The notes under the pieces: model-generated
The model's database searches: none
What the model saw: the letters and a program-made list of their open reading frames with translations, nothing else
What the model was told of the DNA's origin: nothing
Assembly (NCBI RefSeq): GCF_000377765.1
Contig: NZ_KB898668.1
Coordinates: 62,001 to 126,000 of the forward strand
Source: Gracilibacillus lacisalsi DSM 19029
GTDB taxonomy: Bacteria > Bacillota > Bacilli > Bacillales > Amphibacillaceae
DNA: 64,000 nucleotides
Direction: 5' to 3'
Program-made: the position numbers and the translations under genes
Shown: one piece after another, positions 62,547 through 64,000 of the stretch
How positions within the stretch are numbered: position 1 is the stretch's first letter
Layout: the number at the start of each line of letters is the position of its first letter

Positions 62547-62566
62547 GAAAGAATGAGGTGATTGAA

Positions 62567-64000
62567 ATGGTTTTTGATGGAATTGTTACACGCGCAATAA
62601 CACACGAACTTCATCAGGAAATGGCATCAGGACGTGTATTAAAAATATATCAACCTACAGATACTGAATTACTATTTACAATTCGAAAGTTCGGTACCAA
62701 TAAACAACTTTTAATTAGTGCTCATTCAAGCTATGCTAGGATCCATTTTACAACAGATACATACGAAAATCCTCCAGAACCTTCGATGTATTGTATGATG
62801 CTTCGTAAATATTTAAATGGAAGTTTTATTGAATCGGTTGAGCAAATGGAAAACGAACGAATCATTCATATTCATTTTCAGACGAAAAATGAAATCGGAG
62901 ACCAAAGCGTAAAAACATTGATAGTGGAACTGATGGGGAAACATAGTAATATTATTTTAGTTGATCAAGAACGTCAGATGATACTTGAAAGTATTAAACA
63001 TGTTTCAAGTGCTCAAAATCGACACCGATCGATTTTACCTGGTAGCACGTATGTGCAACCACCTGATCAAGGGAAATACAATCCGTTAACCATTGACGGA
63101 GATACCTTTATTCGAAAATTGGATTTCAATGCAGGTAAACTTGATCAACAAATTGTCAATACCTATATGGGGGTTTCCCCTGTTTTAGCAAAGGAAATAG
63201 TAGCGCAAGCAGGGCTTGGAAAAACAGATGCATTTAAAGACGCATTTACAAGCATTCAACAACAAATACTAGAACATCAATATGAACCTTTTATATCGAG
63301 GAATAAAAAAGAAGGATTTTATGTTTTACCTTTATCGTTCAAAGATGGAGAGAAAGAGTATTTTAATTCTGTCAGCAGTATGTTAGATACGTTTTATTCC
63401 GGTAAGGCTGAACGTGACCGAGTAAAACAAAAAGCTGGTGATTTATTACGCTTTTTAACGAATGAACAAAAGAAAAACAAACGAAAGTTAGTGAAATTAG
63501 ACAAAACATTGGAGCAAGCGAAAAATGCGGACCGCTACCAACGAGATGGAGAATTGTTAACAGCTCACATGCATTTAGTGAAGAAAGGCGATAAAGAAGT
63601 CACAGTAGTCGATTACTATGACCCAAATCAAGCAGAAAGAACGATTGCTTTAAACGAGAATAAAACACCAAGTGAAAATGCGCAAGCTCTATTCAAAAAG
63701 TATCATAAATTAAAAACGTCGAAACAGATGGTTGAAGAAGAGAAAAAGAAAACCTATCAAGAAATGGAATATTTAGACCAAGTGATCGAACAAATTGACA
63801 CTGCTAGAGAACAGGATATCGAGGAAATACGCGAGGAGTTACAGGAACAAGGATATTTAAAGAAGCGACAAACAAAAACAAAGCAAAAAAAGAAAACGAA
63901 AAAACCAGTTCCGGAAACCTTTTATGCTTCAGACGGAACGGAAATTTTGGTTGGGAAAAACAATAAACAAAATGAATATTTGACCAATCGTATAGCACGC
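62567..64000 (+). CDS. rqcH: Ribosome quality-control protein RqcH, N-terminal part
   Basis: RqcH (YloA, NFACT family) binds peptidyl-tRNA on split 50S subunits and adds C-terminal alanine tails. The first 478 codons are present; the gene runs off the right edge. MVFDGIVTRAITHELHQEM and the MYCMMLRKYLNGSFIESVEQ segment mark NFACT-N. A long charged coiled coil (about residues 290-440) leads to FYASDGTEILVGKNNKQNEY, the start of NFACT-R. Position 97-98 is Glu-Arg, where B. subtilis RqcH has Asp-Arg. GAGGTG precedes the ATG at 62567. Confidence 0.95.
   Translation, partial: MVFDGIVTRAITHELHQEMASGRVLKIYQPTDTELLFTIRKFGTNKQLLISAHSSYARIHFTTDTYENPPEPSMYCMMLRKYLNGSFIESVEQMENERIIHIHFQTKNEIGDQSVKTLIVELMGKHSNIILVDQERQMILESIKHVSSAQNRHRSILPGSTYVQPPDQGKYNPLTIDGDTFIRKLDFNAGKLDQQIVNTYMGVSPVLAKEIVAQAGLGKTDAFKDAFTSIQQQILEHQYEPFISRNKKEGFYVLPLSFKDGEKEYFNSVSSMLDTFYSGKAERDRVKQKAGDLLRFLTNEQKKNKRKLVKLDKTLEQAKNADRYQRDGELLTAHMHLVKKGDKEVTVVDYYDPNQAERTIALNENKTPSENAQALFKKYHKLKTSKQMVEEEKKKTYQEMEYLDQVIEQIDTAREQDIEEIREELQEQGYLKKRQTKTKQKKKTKKPVPETFYASDGTEILVGKNNKQNEYLTNRIAR

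Overview
The window is a piece of a low-GC, spore-forming Bacillaceae chromosome. The gene order is the conserved Bacillus core from the fla/che operon through codY, topA, sucCD, ffh-ftsY-smc, the fatty-acid operon, recG, rpmB-spoVM, prkC-prpC, priA and gmk to rqcH. The intergenic repeat types look like those of the moderately halophilic genera (Oceanobacillus, Virgibacillus, Gracilibacillus); the genus is an inference. SpoVM, CodY, FapR and RemA together mark Bacilli. Almost everything is on the minus strand. The exceptions are a UPF0435/DUF1128 gene, rpmB and the rqcH fragment at the right edge.

Layout by region. (1) 1-12.1 kb: start of the fla/che operon, read flgB-flgC-fliE-fliF-fliG-fliH-fliI-fliJ-ylxF-fliK-flgD-(TIGR02530)-flgE-swrD-fliL-fliM-fliY; fliY is cut by the left edge. 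(2) 13-16.7 kb: xerC-hslV-hslU-codY from one promoter. (3) 17.5-23 kb: topA, dprA, sucD, sucC. (4) 23-28.7 kb: ylqH, ylqG, rnhB, rbgA, lepB, rplS. (5) 28.8-34.6 kb: trmD, rimM, ylqD, khpA, rpsP, ffh, ylxM, ftsY. (6) 34.6-39.7 kb: smc and rnc, separated by the DUF1128 gene. (7) 39.9-43.5 kb: fapR-plsX-fabD-fabG-acpP behind a promoter with a FapR-like operator. (8) 43.5-49.1 kb: recG, fakA, asp23, rpmB, spoVM. (9) 49.2-60.1 kb: tightly packed coaBC-priA-fmt-rsmB-prpC-prkC-rsgA-rpe-thiN. (10) 60.2-62.2 kb: yicC-remA-gmk-rpoZ. (11) rqcH, divergent and truncated.

The genes form ordinary housekeeping modules: flagellar basal body and export apparatus, nutrient sensing and proteolysis, DNA topology, recombination and restart, TCA cycle, SRP-dependent targeting, ribosome assembly and modification, fatty-acid and phospholipid synthesis, and translation quality control. 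Against the remembered Bacillus subtilis order, trmFO (topA-xerC), def (priA-fmt), sdaAB/sdaAA (recG-fakA) and a P-type ATPase gene (yicC-rqcH) are absent from their usual slots.

The unusual content is intergenic. Three composite palindromic elements of about 490-550 bp (26.2, 30.6 and 45.6 kb) each hold two inverted hairpin units between related inverted ends. In the 30.6-kb copy the interior is inverted relative to the ends, which suggests an element whose core can flip. Two diverged relatives lie at 12.5 and 17.0 kb. Apical stems of the units covary between copies. A separate MITE-like element with about 19-bp terminal inverted repeats lies before rqcH and appears to supply its -35 box. 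Another hairpin repeat follows the DUF1128 gene. Within the flagellar operon, a perfect 12-bp hairpin separates the swrD Shine-Dalgarno from its start codon, with a normal 7-nt spacing once folded.
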